DNA of 64,000 bases. It comes from Strigamia acuminata (taxonomy: Eukaryota; Arthropoda; Chilopoda; Geophilomorpha; Linotaeniidae). The position numbers and the translations under genes are program-made. Of this stretch, positions 31,758 to 42,393 are shown one piece after another; the first letter of the stretch is position 1; every line of letters starts with the position of its first letter. The notes under the pieces are model-generated. The model was not told the DNA's origin, made no database searches, and worked only from the letters and a program-made list of their open reading frames with translations. The stretch is from contig OX442318.1 of NCBI GenBank assembly GCA_949358305.1, positions 2,776,501 to 2,840,500 on the forward strand, written 5' to 3'.

Positions 31758-34700
31758 TTATTTCTTCGCCGCCTGCGCTGACTCGTTTTTTGACTCGTTT
31801 TTTGCCATGGCGAGTTTAATCTCTGCCATCTGCTTCATTATCGCGTCAAACTTAGCGTCTTCTTTCGCTGTTCTTGGGCACTCATTGGAGTAGTGGCCCG
31901 GTTGGTTACACTTGAAACAGCGAATATTTGATTTGTCTCTTGGGGCTTCAGTCGATTTTTTCTTTTCAGGGTCTGCTTTCGACGGTGGCGTGTAATTTTT
32001 TCGAAAATACTTCGGAATTCGGCCGGCATTTGGTTTTAACCTGGCGCGAAATTCTTCTACCGCTCTATCTCGATGGATGAGATGTACTAGCGGTCCTTCC
32101 TCATCGCAACCCGTTGATAAGGTATCGCGATAGCTTCGTATTTCTTCGTCCGTCGAATAATCGTCTTTTTCTTCTTTTTTGTCTGATTTTCCGGCATCTT
32201 GTCCGGCTTCCTCCCCCTCCTTGACCTCCTCCAGTGTCGCTTGCATGGCTGACGCTGTCGGTGCCTTTTTAGGGGCGGCCAAAGGGTTGGAAGGCAGCGT
32301 GGATGTCAGTTTATTTTTTATTTGTAAACCAACGCTAGCTTCTGCCAGCTCCATTATACCGCTAAGATATTCAGTAGGGCGCATAATTTTATCTGTCGCC
32401 CCATATCTTTCCGCACTCAACTTGAGACGTTTAGCGGTTGCTGCTTTCTCCGCTTCTGGTAAAGCGGAATAATATCTCTTCTCGATATCTATCGTGTTCT
32501 CAAACAGGAAGGCGCTCATCTCCTCGTAGCTGCCTCCTGTCGGTGCCCTTTCTTCAAGTAGCACCCGTTGCGAGTACTCCGACAAACCGCCGAGAAAGAA
32601 AAGGTTGAATCCCGTGGCATGAAATTCCATCGGGGCCTTTTCGAACAACAATCTGGCGCGAATGTCGTAATCCATTATGGTTTCACCAGGCATCTGGCGA
32701 AGACCTCGCATCTTTCGGCTCACCTCTTCGGGTGTCTCGCCGTAGCGTAGGTCGAATCTCATTAAAAAGTCGTCCCAATTGACGCCTTTCAATCCTTGGT
32801 ACCACTCACGTGCCGAGCCTGTCATTAGCTCGACAATACCGTGGGTGAGCATGTCTCCTACGGTGGCTTTAGTGGCAGTCTTAATTCGAATTACTTCGTC
32901 AAGGAAGCGATCTCCCGCTTTCCATGACCCGTCGAAACGGTTCTGAATATAAAATTGCCACCTAATATTCCCGGTAACACTCATGGTGTCACGTCGGGAG
33001 ACAGCGTATTTTTTCTTTACGCGGTCACCAGTGCTACGATTACGATCGTTTCGTTTGCTCAGATCGATTCCCTCGGCTTTTAACGAGCCAAGTAGTGCTC
33101 TTCCAAGCTCTCCCATCGTATACTGCCGACCCGTCGAATCGGTAAACGCGCTTTGTCGGGGAGGGTCCTGAAACTCCTCCCGTCGGTGGTCGCTATTTTC
33201 CGATCGACGTCGTTTCTCTCTATCGCGCGGAGAGTTGGATCTCTTCCGGCGATTACTTGATTTATCCTTTCGTCTGTCGTCGTTGGATGAGGGGTCGGAG
33301 CTGGGGTCGGGAGACGGTGAGCGGCGTGGCGGGTTGCGCCGTGAAGAGTTTGACTCTTTCCGGCCCCTACGACGGTCGTCACGTTCCCTTTCCCTGCGTT
33401 CATCGCGTTCTCTTTCCCTTCGTCTTTCTCCGGAACCTCTCTCCGAATCGTGATGACTGGGTGCATTTGACTCCAGTCCATCTGACGACGAATCACTATT
33501 TCCGTAGTGAAAATATTTCGGTCTTTCATCGCGTTTGCCTTCTTCTCGCGAAGAGGTGCGATCATGCGATTGTCTCCTTGACGACTCGTCGTCTTTAAGG
33601 ATGGGCACTGGTTGTTGCCACTCAGTCCCTTGTGGATTATCATGCTGTTGGCTTGTGAGAGCTTGCTCTTCATTTCGCCTAGCATTATTAGCGTTGATTA
33701 ATCGCGTTATCGCATTATTTGTGGCTGAATCGAGAGCTTGCATGCGGGGCCGAGTTTGTTGTTCTCTGGCCGACGCATCTCTCTTGCGCGGAGTAGCTGG
33801 TGTTGCCCTCTCCGGCTGGGGTTTGGGTTTGGCCTTCGGCGTGCGCTTTGGGTCTCCCTCTAGGCTCTCGTCGGACAGCTCGGATGAACTGACCTCTGGT
33901 TTGCGAACGGATTTCGGGTCATCTCGTCGCAATCTGGCCATAAATGCTCGTTCTGCTTCTTGTTGCGAGTGGAAAGCATATCGATGTGCTCTCAGGGCTC
34001 GGTCAACTATTTCTACCTCCTCGGGAGTAGTCGGATTGGGCTGGGTTCTGCCGTACTCGAGAGCTTGCGCTTCTCTTTCCGCCAGCTTCCTCCGTCTCTC
34101 GCGAATGGCTTGTCGAGCCTCATTCTCTGCATCCGCTTCAAATTGAGCGGAATCAACCAATTGTTGAGCGTGTGCACCTTCAACAATGGTGATTTGTGGG
34201 GATACACTGTGCGCTTTTAAAGCTGCACGTACGATCTGTAACGTTTCGTACACGGTAATTTTCCCCGTCGGAAGGGTGTATCTCACTCCTTCCGCCTGTG
34301 CCAATTGCATCGCATCAATCAAGGTGCCCGAGACGCTGTAAGGCTGGCTCGAAACACGCTTGACAGAGGATGAGTTGGACTTGTGTCCTTCGGACCTGAC
34401 CGAAGCTGGGCGGCTTTGCGTAATTGGCGTGTTTAGTGCCGAATTAGCGGTCGTATTTGAGGCCGTCTTTTGTATCGGAGACGCTGCTTTCGGACTGCCC
34501 ACCTCGGTGTCGTGCGTTAGACGAGGCGATTGGTTACGGGATAAAACCTCGTTTCCGCTCGTCTCGCCGTCACGGTTAGAACGCGGCAGTTTGGAGTGAG
34601 ATTGCTCTTCACCCCGCTCTGTCTCGTCCAATCGCTGCCTCGTCTCGGTGCGAGACGGGTGCGATGCCTCGGATGCGCTTCTACGATCGGGTTTAGGCTT

Positions 34701-34841
34701 ACGCCGTTTTTGCCTCGCTTCGTGCGCTGAGGCTTTGGGTAAGGGACCTCCAGATCGCAAGTGATAGTCGGCGCCTTTACGACTGCCGGCTCTCTTGTTT
34801 GCGTCGGAGTCGGAATCTGTTACTCGGGTATTATCTGCCAT
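31758..34841 (-). CDS. gag: Element 1 Gag (1,027 aa)
   Basis: ATG at 34841 chosen because the reading upstream of it has only a GTG. The N-terminal half is disordered and charged. A strikingly long Arg/Ser/Asp/Glu-rich stretch (RRRERERDERRERERDD and onward) resembles RS domains of splicing proteins. The middle contains the gypsy-type capsid region (LPEMF-like part replaced by FDGSWKAGDRFLDEV, REWYQGLKGVNWDDFLMRFDLRYGE). A single zinc knuckle CFKCNQPGHYSNEC lies near the C terminus, followed by a coiled tail. It is longer than common gypsy Gags. Confidence 0.92.
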   Translation of the reverse strand: MADNTRVTDSDSDANKRAGSRKGADYHLRSGGPLPKASAHEARQKRRKPKPDRRSASEASHPSRTETRQRLDETERGEEQSHSKLPRSNRDGETSGNEVLSRNQSPRLTHDTEVGSPKAASPIQKTASNTTANSALNTPITQSRPASVRSEGHKSNSSSVKRVSSQPYSVSGTLIDAMQLAQAEGVRYTLPTGKITVYETLQIVRAALKAHSVSPQITIVEGAHAQQLVDSAQFEADAENEARQAIRERRRKLAEREAQALEYGRTQPNPTTPEEVEIVDRALRAHRYAFHSQQEAERAFMARLRRDDPKSVRKPEVSSSELSDESLEGDPKRTPKAKPKPQPERATPATPRKRDASAREQQTRPRMQALDSATNNAITRLINANNARRNEEQALTSQQHDNPQGTEWQQPVPILKDDESSRRQSHDRTSSREEGKRDERPKYFHYGNSDSSSDGLESNAPSHHDSERGSGERRRERERDERRERERDDRRRGRKESNSSRRNPPRRSPSPDPSSDPSSNDDRRKDKSSNRRKRSNSPRDREKRRRSENSDHRREEFQDPPRQSAFTDSTGRQYTMGELGRALLGSLKAEGIDLSKRNDRNRSTGDRVKKKYAVSRRDTMSVTGNIRWQFYIQNRFDGSWKAGDRFLDEVIRIKTATKATVGDMLTHGIVELMTGSAREWYQGLKGVNWDDFLMRFDLRYGETPEEVSRKMRGLRQMPGETIMDYDIRARLLFEKAPMEFHATGFNLFFLGGLSEYSQRVLLEERAPTGGSYEEMSAFLFENTIDIEKRYYSALPEAEKAATAKRLKLSAERYGATDKIMRPTEYLSGIMELAEASVGLQIKNKLTSTLPSNPLAAPKKAPTASAMQATLEEVKEGEEAGQDAGKSDKKEEKDDYSTDEEIRSYRDTLSTGCDEEGPLVHLIHRDRAVEEFRARLKPNAGRIPKYFRKNYTPPSKADPEKKKSTEAPRDKSNIRCFKCNQPGHYSNECPRTAKEDAKFDAIMKQMAEIKLAMAKNESKNESAQAAKK

Positions 34842-34893
34842 TTCTTGCTTTGGGTATGATGTAATCACAGGTTAGAATCAGTTATTCGACTTG

Positions 34894-34911
34894 ATCCCGG
34901 ACAGGCCCCCA
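34894..34911 (-). other. Element 1 primer-binding site
   Basis: Minus strand TGGGGGCCTGTCCGGGAT begins 2 bp (CG) after the 5' LTR end. It resembles the tRNA-Pro site of mammalian gammaretroviruses apart from two swapped bases. Element 3 has the identical site. Confidence 0.75.
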
Positions 34912-34913
34912 CG

Positions 34914-35932
34914 TGTCGCGCTCAACTCTAACCGTCGCTAACTCGTGGGTTGATTACTTAATTCGACTAACTCACTACCGCTTTGCTCAAGCGGTTTACC
35001 CAAAGAAATGATTACACAGATATAAAAGGTAAAATATAATATAGATTTATTCTGTGGGACAATGTACAGATATATCTTATATATATATATATATAAAAGG
35101 TAGGTAAAAGGTAAATCGGAATGGGTGAAGGGAAATGGAAAGGTAAAGGTATGATGAAAGCTGGCTGGAATCGGCGAGGTCGTCTGTTGTCTCGGTCGTG
35201 TCCAAGATGGCGTCCTCGTTGTGGCAACGTGGTGTCGTCTTGGGCCGGCGTGGCAACATGGCGTCCTCGGCTCGTCTCTGGCTGGTCCTTCGGGCTCACG
35301 CTGGTCGGGCGCGAGTGAATGCTTAGTTAAAAGGCTTACTTCGGGCTGTTGTCTAGGTTTTTGTGTGGTGTCCGGCGATCACACAGCGGCGGACTCTTCT
35401 GGCTCCCGGCGGTCACACAGCGGCGGGAACGCTCGTCGTGGTTTTACTGCAGTTTAGGCTTGTGCGACCGTTTGTCTGCACAACTCGCTAAACTGGAGTG
35501 GTTTTTACTATTTCTAGCTGGTGTGCTAAAATAGTGTGGTAATCTTATCTCGCAGGTTACTCTGCGGAGTTTGACACTGACCAAACGTACTCACGGTAAA
35601 TTGTCCTTTGTCCTTGGTCAATCCCAGTATATTTACTTGGGCCTGATCTTGTAGGACGACGGGTTTACGTGTGTTTCTCGTTTGATGGTTGTGTTGGTTC
35701 TGCCCGCTCAGTGCAAGGCACATTCCTTTGCACAAAGCGGGGTTGACAGGTGACCGGAATCACCCAATGGTGGGGTGGACGAGCCATCCCCACTCCCTCA
35801 GGGCAGACGCCTGTCCATTGACTAGATGTCAATGCACTGAGGGAAGGGAGACGCGCTTGCGGCTCCCCTTACACCCGAAACGAGGTCACGAGAGAAACTC
35901 TTCGTTGACCCCGGTCCAGTCGGGTCACAACA
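34914..35932 (-). repeat. Element 1, 5' LTR
   Basis: 1,019 bp, identical where compared to 22430-23448. It starts TGTTGTGACC in minus reading. Confidence 0.95.
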
Positions 35933-35936
35933 CTAG

Positions 35937-36181
35937 GTACCGGTACCGCTCAGAAATCCGAACAGGTTAGGAGGCCAAAGTAAATGAAAAAGAAATTTTC
36001 CAACGTCTCGAATCAGCGCGAATTTCCCGGTATCCCGCTGGGCCTGTCCAGCACAGACTTTATCGAAGTAATCCATTAATTCCAGTGTTGTATTCACTCG
36101 ATCTTCCTCCATCTCTTCAACAGGCCGTTGAATAAGACTCCCGAAAAGAATTTTAATACACATATTCTTTAATGATTGCAT
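35937..36181 (-). CDS. LRR-family protein L7, start of exon 1
   Basis: ATG at 36181 (MQSLKNMCIKILFG...). It encodes the N-terminal motif SLIQRPVEEMEEDRV, YFDKV and the extra block AGQAQRDTGKF...LLWPPNLFGFLSG, also present in L4 and L10. It is interrupted after the second base of a codon by element 1 and continues at 22429. A conserved class-A site lies upstream at 36241-36275. Confidence 0.8.
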
Positions 36182-36240
36182 TTTTGATCCTCTGACAATA
36201 TTCCGCGAAATTTTGATTTTGGTCGGACAGTTCTGAATTT

Positions 36241-36275
36241 CAAACAATAGTCACTGCAGCAACAGATAAACAAAT
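36241..36275 (-). promoter_or_regulatory. Class-A upstream site of L7
   Basis: Minus-strand GTTTATCTGTTGCTGCAG|TGACTATTG, with the CAG conserved. It shows that L7 kept its normal 5' region despite the insertion downstream. Confidence 0.5.
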
Positions 36276-36605
36276 GTCAAAATATGGAACAACAATCCAC
36301 GGGGTGAAATATAAAATATGCCCAAAAGAAAACCAAAAGATACAATTAAGAATGCCAAAAGCGAGGACACCAAGATGACTCCATTGATCCGGTGACCAGG
36401 CTGACCACGGCTACTTGAAAAACTTAGATTCTGACGTAAACCAAAGGTGGCAAAGTGCAAACGGGGTGAGTTTACATCACTTACTGAGAAAACATGATTA
36501 ATATTAATTATGTATGTTCTGTACACTTTAAAGACATTTACATTTTTACATCTTTACATTTTTTATTTGTAGGTGCATAATTGGTACAAAATTGTAATAC
36601 GGTAA
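36276..36605. other. Spacer between L7 and L8
   Basis: No gene is recognised. The minus frame across 36251-36526 is open and hydrophobic near 36300-36400, but the region is T-rich and similar T-rich stretches recur upstream of other copies. Confidence 0.4.
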
Positions 36606-38743
36606 TTAATAATAACAAAAAATGATATTACGGTATATCATCGAACGGGACTTGAAACGCAGCCGCAGTTCCACACCGTGCTTTTCAGCCATTCGCTGCA
36701 TCGCTCCAGCGTCAAAATGTTGTCTTCTCATCTCGTTAATTCGCAAACTCACTTCTAACTCCTTCAAAGAATCGATTTTTATCAGATCTTCAACCCCCGA
36801 TGGCCCCAACAAGTTGCAATTATAAATCATCAAACATTTGAGTTTCTTCGCCAGGACTGGTCTAGGAAAAAATTCTGTACCCACAAATCCGGATAGATAG
36901 GGTCGCAACGAAAAAAGAAAATAATTGAGTGCGTCACGGACCAATCCAGCACTCTTCTTGTTCATCACGTCGGCAAACTCGTGCGCCGTTTTGTTAGTGA
37001 ATCCGGAGCAATTATAAAGAGTGACTTTCTTAAGGAAGGGACACATGTCCAACAACTGCAACAAATACCCAGAGCTCACCCAACAGTCGTTGCGATCGCT
37101 CAAGGAAAATTCCACCAAATTATCAAACCACAAATCCCGCAAACAATCTCGATCGTAAGAATCATTTTCCTTCTCCATTTCAAACGTATCAATTTCCTCC
37201 GCCATTTCCACGTCCGAGTCATCGTCCGAGTCATCGCGCATGCTGACATTCAACTCGCGCAACTTCTTGAACTTCGACAAACTCTGCAGCATTTTAAAGG
37301 TGAAAACATACGCAGAGAGGTCGATTCGGTTAACTTCAGGACATGTGAGCGCGGCTATCTCCAGCTCCTTCTCAATGTCGTCGCGAGGGTGACCCAACAT
37401 CAAAATTCTCAGATTGTATCGCTGCGGTGGCGCGCCGATCGGCTGCAGCGCTCTGAGCCATTCGGAATTGTGATTAGTGTCCAAGACTTCCATCGATTTC
37501 ATCCTGTTCAGTATCAAGCAGTAGCAGTCCATTGGAAGATCACAGCTCAACCTGAACTCTTTCAACGTTTTGCTCAGTGTGGAGCTTTCTGCGCACAGTT
37601 TGCGCACAAAATCATCGGTGGTTCCCCAACAGATCAGCTCAACGAGTGGCATCTGGGCGATTTAGTGTTCGTAGATTGGGCAAAGTCTGGCACATTTGTT
37701 TGCACGCAGTGGCTGTGAGTGTACTTTCCATGGGCGGTGATAGCTCTGTCAGGTTCTATGCGATGTAGATTTGCAATTTAGAACAATTAAAAGAAAACGA
37801 ATGTTTTAAGGAATTTCGCACACAGTGGTGGGGCGTTAGTGCATTTTTTTCGAGAAATTTCAAGTACAAACTAGATTTTTTTGAACGTGCGGAAATTCGT
37901 CAATTTTTAGGCCACTAAAGCAGTTTTTTGTATAAAACATGCATTTTTCGTCTAAAAACATGAATTTTTTGTCTAAAAACATGCATTTTTGTCTAAAAAC
38001 ATGCATTTTTTGTCTAAAAACATGCATTTTTTGTCTAAAAACATGCATTTTTTGTCTAAAAACATGCATTTTTTGTCTAAAAACATGCATTTTTTGTCTA
38101 AAAACATGCATTTTTTGTCTAAAACCATGCATTTTTTGTCTAAAACATGCATTTATTTTCACTTTTTTAGATAATGCATTTTCCTGCCTGCAAATGCATT
38201 TTTTAAAGCTTGAAGATGCACTTTTCTTGTAAAAAAAGGAAAAAGAAGAAGCCATTTTTAATAATTTAGTCCTTTTTCTAATTTACGATATTTCTTCTTT
38301 CTCTCATTTTGTTTTACTTTCGGCCACTGTGTGCGCAGTTTAAGTCCTCCTTCGATACTCACCCTTAACTTGTGGCCACAGACTTGCAGCAAAAACTCCA
38401 AATCAAACCTTGCACAGGGAAAGAACATGAGAAGCTCATTCTTATTTCCAGAAACAAATGGAGCAATGTCCCACGCCTCTGGCATGCGAACATCGTAGTC
38501 CCAAAACTGTAGTCCTTTTATCAGGTTCAGTATTTCGTCACGAACAGTAAAAGCTAAATCAGACCGTGTGCTATTGATAATTACAAATCAAATCAATAAA
38601 TCCGGGTTCCACTTACGTAGTTTATCGAAATAAGCAATTAATTGCAGCGCGTTATTCATCTGAAGGTCGTCCATTTCTTCGACGATCCATTGAACCAAAC
38701 ACCTAAAAATAACTTCAATAGCCAAAACCTGTAATGTTTTCAT
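36606..38743 (-). pseudogene. LRR-family gene L8, deletion and frameshift near start of LRR exon
   Basis: Exons are 38743-38617 (ATG at 38743), 38553-38363 and 37755-36606, with junction phases agreeing. N-terminal motifs are VIFRCLVQWIVEEMDD, RMPEAWDIAPFV and LLQVCGHKLR. In the LRR exon the segment normally reading ...DDAV.YI is missing near 37664, so the frame runs from PNLRTL into a TGA. The downstream frame (37652-36606) is otherwise complete, with CSGFTNKTAHEFADVM, the hydrophobic insert and LLGPSGVEDLIKIDSL. The C terminus is unlike its sister L6 (short hydrophobic FCYY end). An alternative start inside the exon cannot be excluded. Confidence 0.72.
37937..38150. repeat. About 20-bp tandem minisatellite in L8 intron
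   Basis: Ten to eleven copies of ACATGCATTTTTTGTCTAAA with single-base differences. Open frames across it (FRQKMHV or LKTCIFC repeats) are products of the repeat, not genes. Confidence 0.9.
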
Positions 38744-39158
38744 TTTAAATTCTTTCTGTAATTTTGGTTTTTGAACTTGTATACTCGTATTCGAATGTCT
38801 GCTTCTGTTATAATTTTCATCAACAGTTACTGCAGCAACGGGTGAACAAAGGTCTCTTCCACACAAAAACAGCAAACAAAGACTTTATTTAGCAGCACCA
38901 TTGTTGAATGTTTAGTTTTTGATGCAGAAAATGATGAAACTCATTTGTAACATTAAACTGCCACCATGTTTGCCACAGTGGCTCCATCTGTTGAATAAAA
39001 GGAAAATTTCTTTACAGTTCCATTTGTAGAAAATTAATATGATTAAATATTGATTTCAGACAAAATTCATAAATATGTTTGTTCTGACTTTTTATTTTTT
39101 ATTACAAATAAATCGAATTAATGCCGACACACAGCCACTGACAACTCGTTAGTCGCCA
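38744..39158 (-). terminator. Spacer with class-A site of L8 and 3' block of L9
   Basis: 38821-38850 is the class-A site (minus-strand CCCGTTGCTGCAG). 38900-39120 is the shared 3' block with CACAGTGGCTCCATCTGTTG. The minus-strand AATAAAAAATAAAAAG run near 39105-39090 is the likely poly-A signal. Confidence 0.55.
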
Positions 39159-40709
39159 TCAACCTTCAAGTATATCATCGCGCGGGGCTTGAAATTGTAG
39201 ATCCAGGAGCACTCCGTGTTCTTCAGCCATTAGCTGCAACGCACCAACATCGAAATGCTGCCTTCTCACCTCATCAATTCGCAAAACAACTAACAACAAC
39301 TCCAATGAATCGATTTTTAACAAATCCTCGATCTCCGACGGCCCCAACAAGTCGCATTGAAGAATTAACAAACTTTTGAGTTTCTTACGTCCGAATCCAA
39401 ACGGCCACAACAACCAACGGAGTAAAGAATCGACAGCGGCACGTGCCACCGAGAAATACCCGGCATCCCGCGGGGCCGGTCGGGTCTCCTTCGCCATCAC
39501 GTCGGCCAACTCGTGCGCTATTTTGTTACTGAAGCCGGTGCAGCGGAACAGATTGAGTGTGTGCAGATTGGGACACATGTCTAACACCTCGCACAAATAA
39601 CCAGATGTAACCCACCGATCGTTGAGATCGTACAGGCGAAAGTCTTCCAATTTCTCAAAGCGCAAATCGCGCAAACAAACCCGATCAAACGAATCATTTT
39701 CCTCCGTTATCACTTCCGCGCCTTCACTCGTGCTGACGCGCAAGATACGCAGCAGCTTGAATTTCGTCAAACTTTGCAGCATTTTTAGGGTGAAAACATT
39801 CGATTACGAAAACCATAGGACACGTGAGCGCCGCTATCTCCAGTTCGTCCTCAATGTCGTCGTGAGGGTGCCTCAAAATCAACCTTCTCAGATTGTATTG
39901 CCGCGGTGTCGCGCCGATCGGCCGCAGCGCTCTGAGCCACTTGGAATGGTGAGTGATCATGACTGTGATCCATTTCATCCTCTTCAACACCAAGCGGTAG
40001 CAGTCGATTGGAAGTTCATTGTTCAACTGGACCCGTTCCAAGGTTCTGCAAAGGGTGGAGGATTTTACGCACAGTTTTCGAACGAAATCTTTGGTGCTTC
40101 TATTGGCAGTAAACTCAACGAGTCCTCAACGACGTTGTTATAAATATTGAGTGTCTCTAGATGTCGCAGTTTCCGGCAAGCTTTAGTTGTCAGTGTGCAT
40201 TCGTCGGGCAGTTGTAATACGGTCAGATTCTGTGTGAATACATAATATTCAGACGATGTTATAATTAGACGTTTTTTGTGATTTTTTTCCCCCACTGTGT
40301 ATCGACTTAGTTCTCTCTCTCTACTCACTTTCAATTTGCGGCCACACGCTCGAAGCAAAAAATACAAATCAAAATCTGGGCTTTTAAACTCCAATTTCAG
40401 TTCTTTCTGCTTTTCGTGTACAAACAGAGCGACGTCTCTCGCTTCTGGCCAGCGAACACTTTCGTCCCAAAACCTCAAGTGACTTAACTTCTCCAGCATA
40501 TCTTCTCGAACATTCCAAGCTAAATCAAACAATTTGATGTTGATAATCACGAAATAAATGCACAAATCTGTGCGGCACTCACGTAGTTTATCGAAATAAA
40601 TGATTAATCCTATCGTCTCTTCCATTTGAACGTCAAAATCATCTTCATCGTTCCATTGAATGATACACCTTAAAAGAATTTTAGTAGCCAGGTCCGCTAA
40701 TGTCAGCAT
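39159..40709 (-). pseudogene. LRR-family gene L9, two frameshifts
   Basis: Exons are 40709-40583 (ATG at 40709), 40519-40329 and 40229-39159. The last intron is only about 100 bp, and both introns stay open, so one frame reads 40709-40065 straight through. N-terminal motifs are ILLRCIIQW, SVRWPEARDVALFVHE and LLRACGRKLK. A deletion near 40121 removes the DAA.YIARLP segment. A second small deletion near 39801 breaks the frame between LTCPMVFVI and MLQSLTKF. Downstream are intact RCTGFSNKIAHEL, the APRDAGYFSVARAA insert with a hydrophobic LLRWLLWPFGF, and LLGPSEIEDLLKIDSL (Gly to Glu in the signature). Confidence 0.75.
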
Positions 40710-40786
40710 TTTCGATCCCGCTGATGAAATTCCAACGTAAAATTGTGGTTTGGTTCGTTTAAATATTTTCGCCTTCTAAACTTCTA

Positions 40787-40818
40787 ACAATAGTCACTGC
40801 AGCAACGGATAGACAACA
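40787..40818 (-). promoter_or_regulatory. Class-A upstream site of L9
   Basis: Minus-strand TATCCGTTGCTGCAG|TGACTATTG, about 80 bp before the ATG. Confidence 0.45.
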
Positions 40819-40899
40819 ATCAACGGATGAAATAATGAAATATGCCCAAAAGTAAACCAAAAAATACAATTACAAATGGGTTCGGTTAAAAACCTGGAG

Positions 40900-41590
40900 C
40901 TCCAAGCTCCAATGGAGCGCTCCAAATGGAGATTTTACCATTTCACCACCAGGTGGTGACAAATTTTTACCAGGACTCATGTAAGTGATGGTGGCCACGC
41001 AATGACACGGGAAATGTTCAGCACTGATTTCTTCGAAGTAATCCATTAATTCCACTGTGGTCCTCACCCGATCGTCCTCCATTTCTTCAACAGGCCGTTG
41101 AATAAGACACCCGAAAAGAATTTGAATAGACATATCCTTTAATGATTGCATTTTCGATCCTGTGGCGATGTTCCAACGTGAGATTTTGGTCTTGGTCGGG
41201 CAGTTCTGAATTTCAAACAATAGTTACTGCAGCAACAGGTAAACAACTGTTGATCAACAATCGACGAAATCTAGTAAAAAGACGAAATCTAGTAAAAAGG
41301 ATCGTCAAGTGACTGAAATATCCCGGTGTGCACCCAGAGTTCCGTGCAGACAAACTACGATCGGCTTCGATTTCTTCGCGTCGGGATTTTCCTGTCGATG
41401 TAGGCGGTTTGTTTATTCCGTGCATCGCGTGCACTTCGTACAGTTTCGCCCTAAACTCCGTGAAATACAGAAATGGCGCTGTGTGGAGCTGGAGTCTTTT
41501 GCCGCAGTTTTCTCAGAAAATCTTCCGTGGTTCCATCGGCAAAAAACTCGAAGAGTGGCAGCTGGGCGATGCATGGTGCCGAATTGTGTT
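40900..41590 (-). pseudogene. LRR-family remnant (first exon plus scrap of LRR exon)
   Basis: 41151-41010 encodes MQSLKDMSIQILFGCLIQRPVEEMEDD...YFEE, then unrelated sequence follows. A class-A site stands at 41217-41248. 41475-41590 aligns on the minus strand with the start of an LRR exon (GTGGAGCTGGAGTCTTTTGC on plus, FAQLPLFEF-like). The pieces are in scrambled order, so at least one rearrangement occurred. Confidence 0.55.
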
Positions 41591-42239
41591 TTTAAACATT
41601 TTGCTATATTTGCTTCAACTTTATAGTGACAAATTTCCGTTTGGTTTCGTCTGTTTTTGTAGTTTCTGAACCTGATGCTTATAAATTTTTAAATCTCAGC
41701 TTTTGTTCTAATTTTCAACAACAGTTACTGCAAACGAGTGAACAAACATTTATTTAATCCATCTACATCAAACAAGACGCAACAATTTGCTATTGACCAA
41801 ACAAACATTTGTATTTTGCAGCACTATAATTAAAATGTTTAAATTTTGATGCAGATAATGATGAAACTCACCCGTAACACTAAACTGCCACCAGGTTTGC
41901 CACAGTGGTTCTACCTGTTGATAAATAATGATTTCTGCTTGTTTTCAGACAAAATTCATAAAAACAATTTGTTCCGGATCTACATTTTAAACATACATGG
42001 TAAATACATTACTTTTTTGTGGGGGTTGTAGTAAATCTTTGGGTAAAAAGATCACAGGTAATAAAACAAACCATGGCAGTTGCACCTTGAGCTAGTAATT
42101 ACACATCGCCGGCAAAGGACGCGGCAAAATGTATTACAAAACGCAATTGTAATGTTATTATTTGTCAAATACAAATGCATCGAGTCGAAATGGCATATTA
42201 CGTTTTTATTTTTCAATACAAAAATATTCGATTTAGCGC
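41591..42239. other. Spacer with decayed array pieces
   Basis: A class-A-like site stands at 41717-41748 and the shared 3' block at 41820-41990 (GCCACAGTGGTTCTACCTGTTG). 42000-42240 has no recognised content. Confidence 0.45.
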
Positions 42240-42393
42240 AGACACGCAGCCTTTATCAGCTCGTTTAGTCGTCCTCCTTGTCCCACAGAAGAAACCCGAA
42301 CTGCAAATTCACACCGTGTCTTTCAGCCATTTGCTGCATCAAATGTTCAATTCTGATCTCATCAAATCCAGAGTGTCCTTTAGTGGCAAATCC
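42240..42393 (-). pseudogene. C-terminal LRR remnant behind L10
   Basis: On the minus strand it resembles the end of the LRR exon (the RR.HFD...MAEKHGV region) but is degenerate. It begins immediately after the L10 stop, so L10 may have replaced the end of an older copy. Confidence 0.45.

Larger units (their letters stand above)
22430..35932 (-). mobile_element. Element 1: complete Ty3/gypsy-type LTR retrotransposon with a third ORF
   Basis: It is 13,503 bp on the minus strand. LTRs at 35932-34914 (5') and 23448-22430 (3') are each 1,019 bp, begin TGTTGTG and end CGCGACA, and every stretch I compared was identical. The order is 5' LTR, primer-binding site, gag, pol (protease, reverse transcriptase, RNase H, integrase), a 1.4-kb gap, a third ORF, polypurine tract, 3' LTR. 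Integrase after RNase H is the Ty3/gypsy order. The insertion is in exon 1 of L7. Flanking 4-mers are CTAG and CTAT (minus strand), an imperfect target duplication. No frame is broken, so it looks recently active. Confidence 0.93.

Noticed and set aside
37937-38150. CRISPR-like regular repeat
   Set aside because: There are no spacers, the unit is a head-to-tail minisatellite, and the DNA is animal.
37860-38255. Open frames on both strands with repeating FRQKMHV / LKTCIFC peptides
   Set aside because: They are translations of the 20-bp minisatellite in the L8 intron; no splice or start context.
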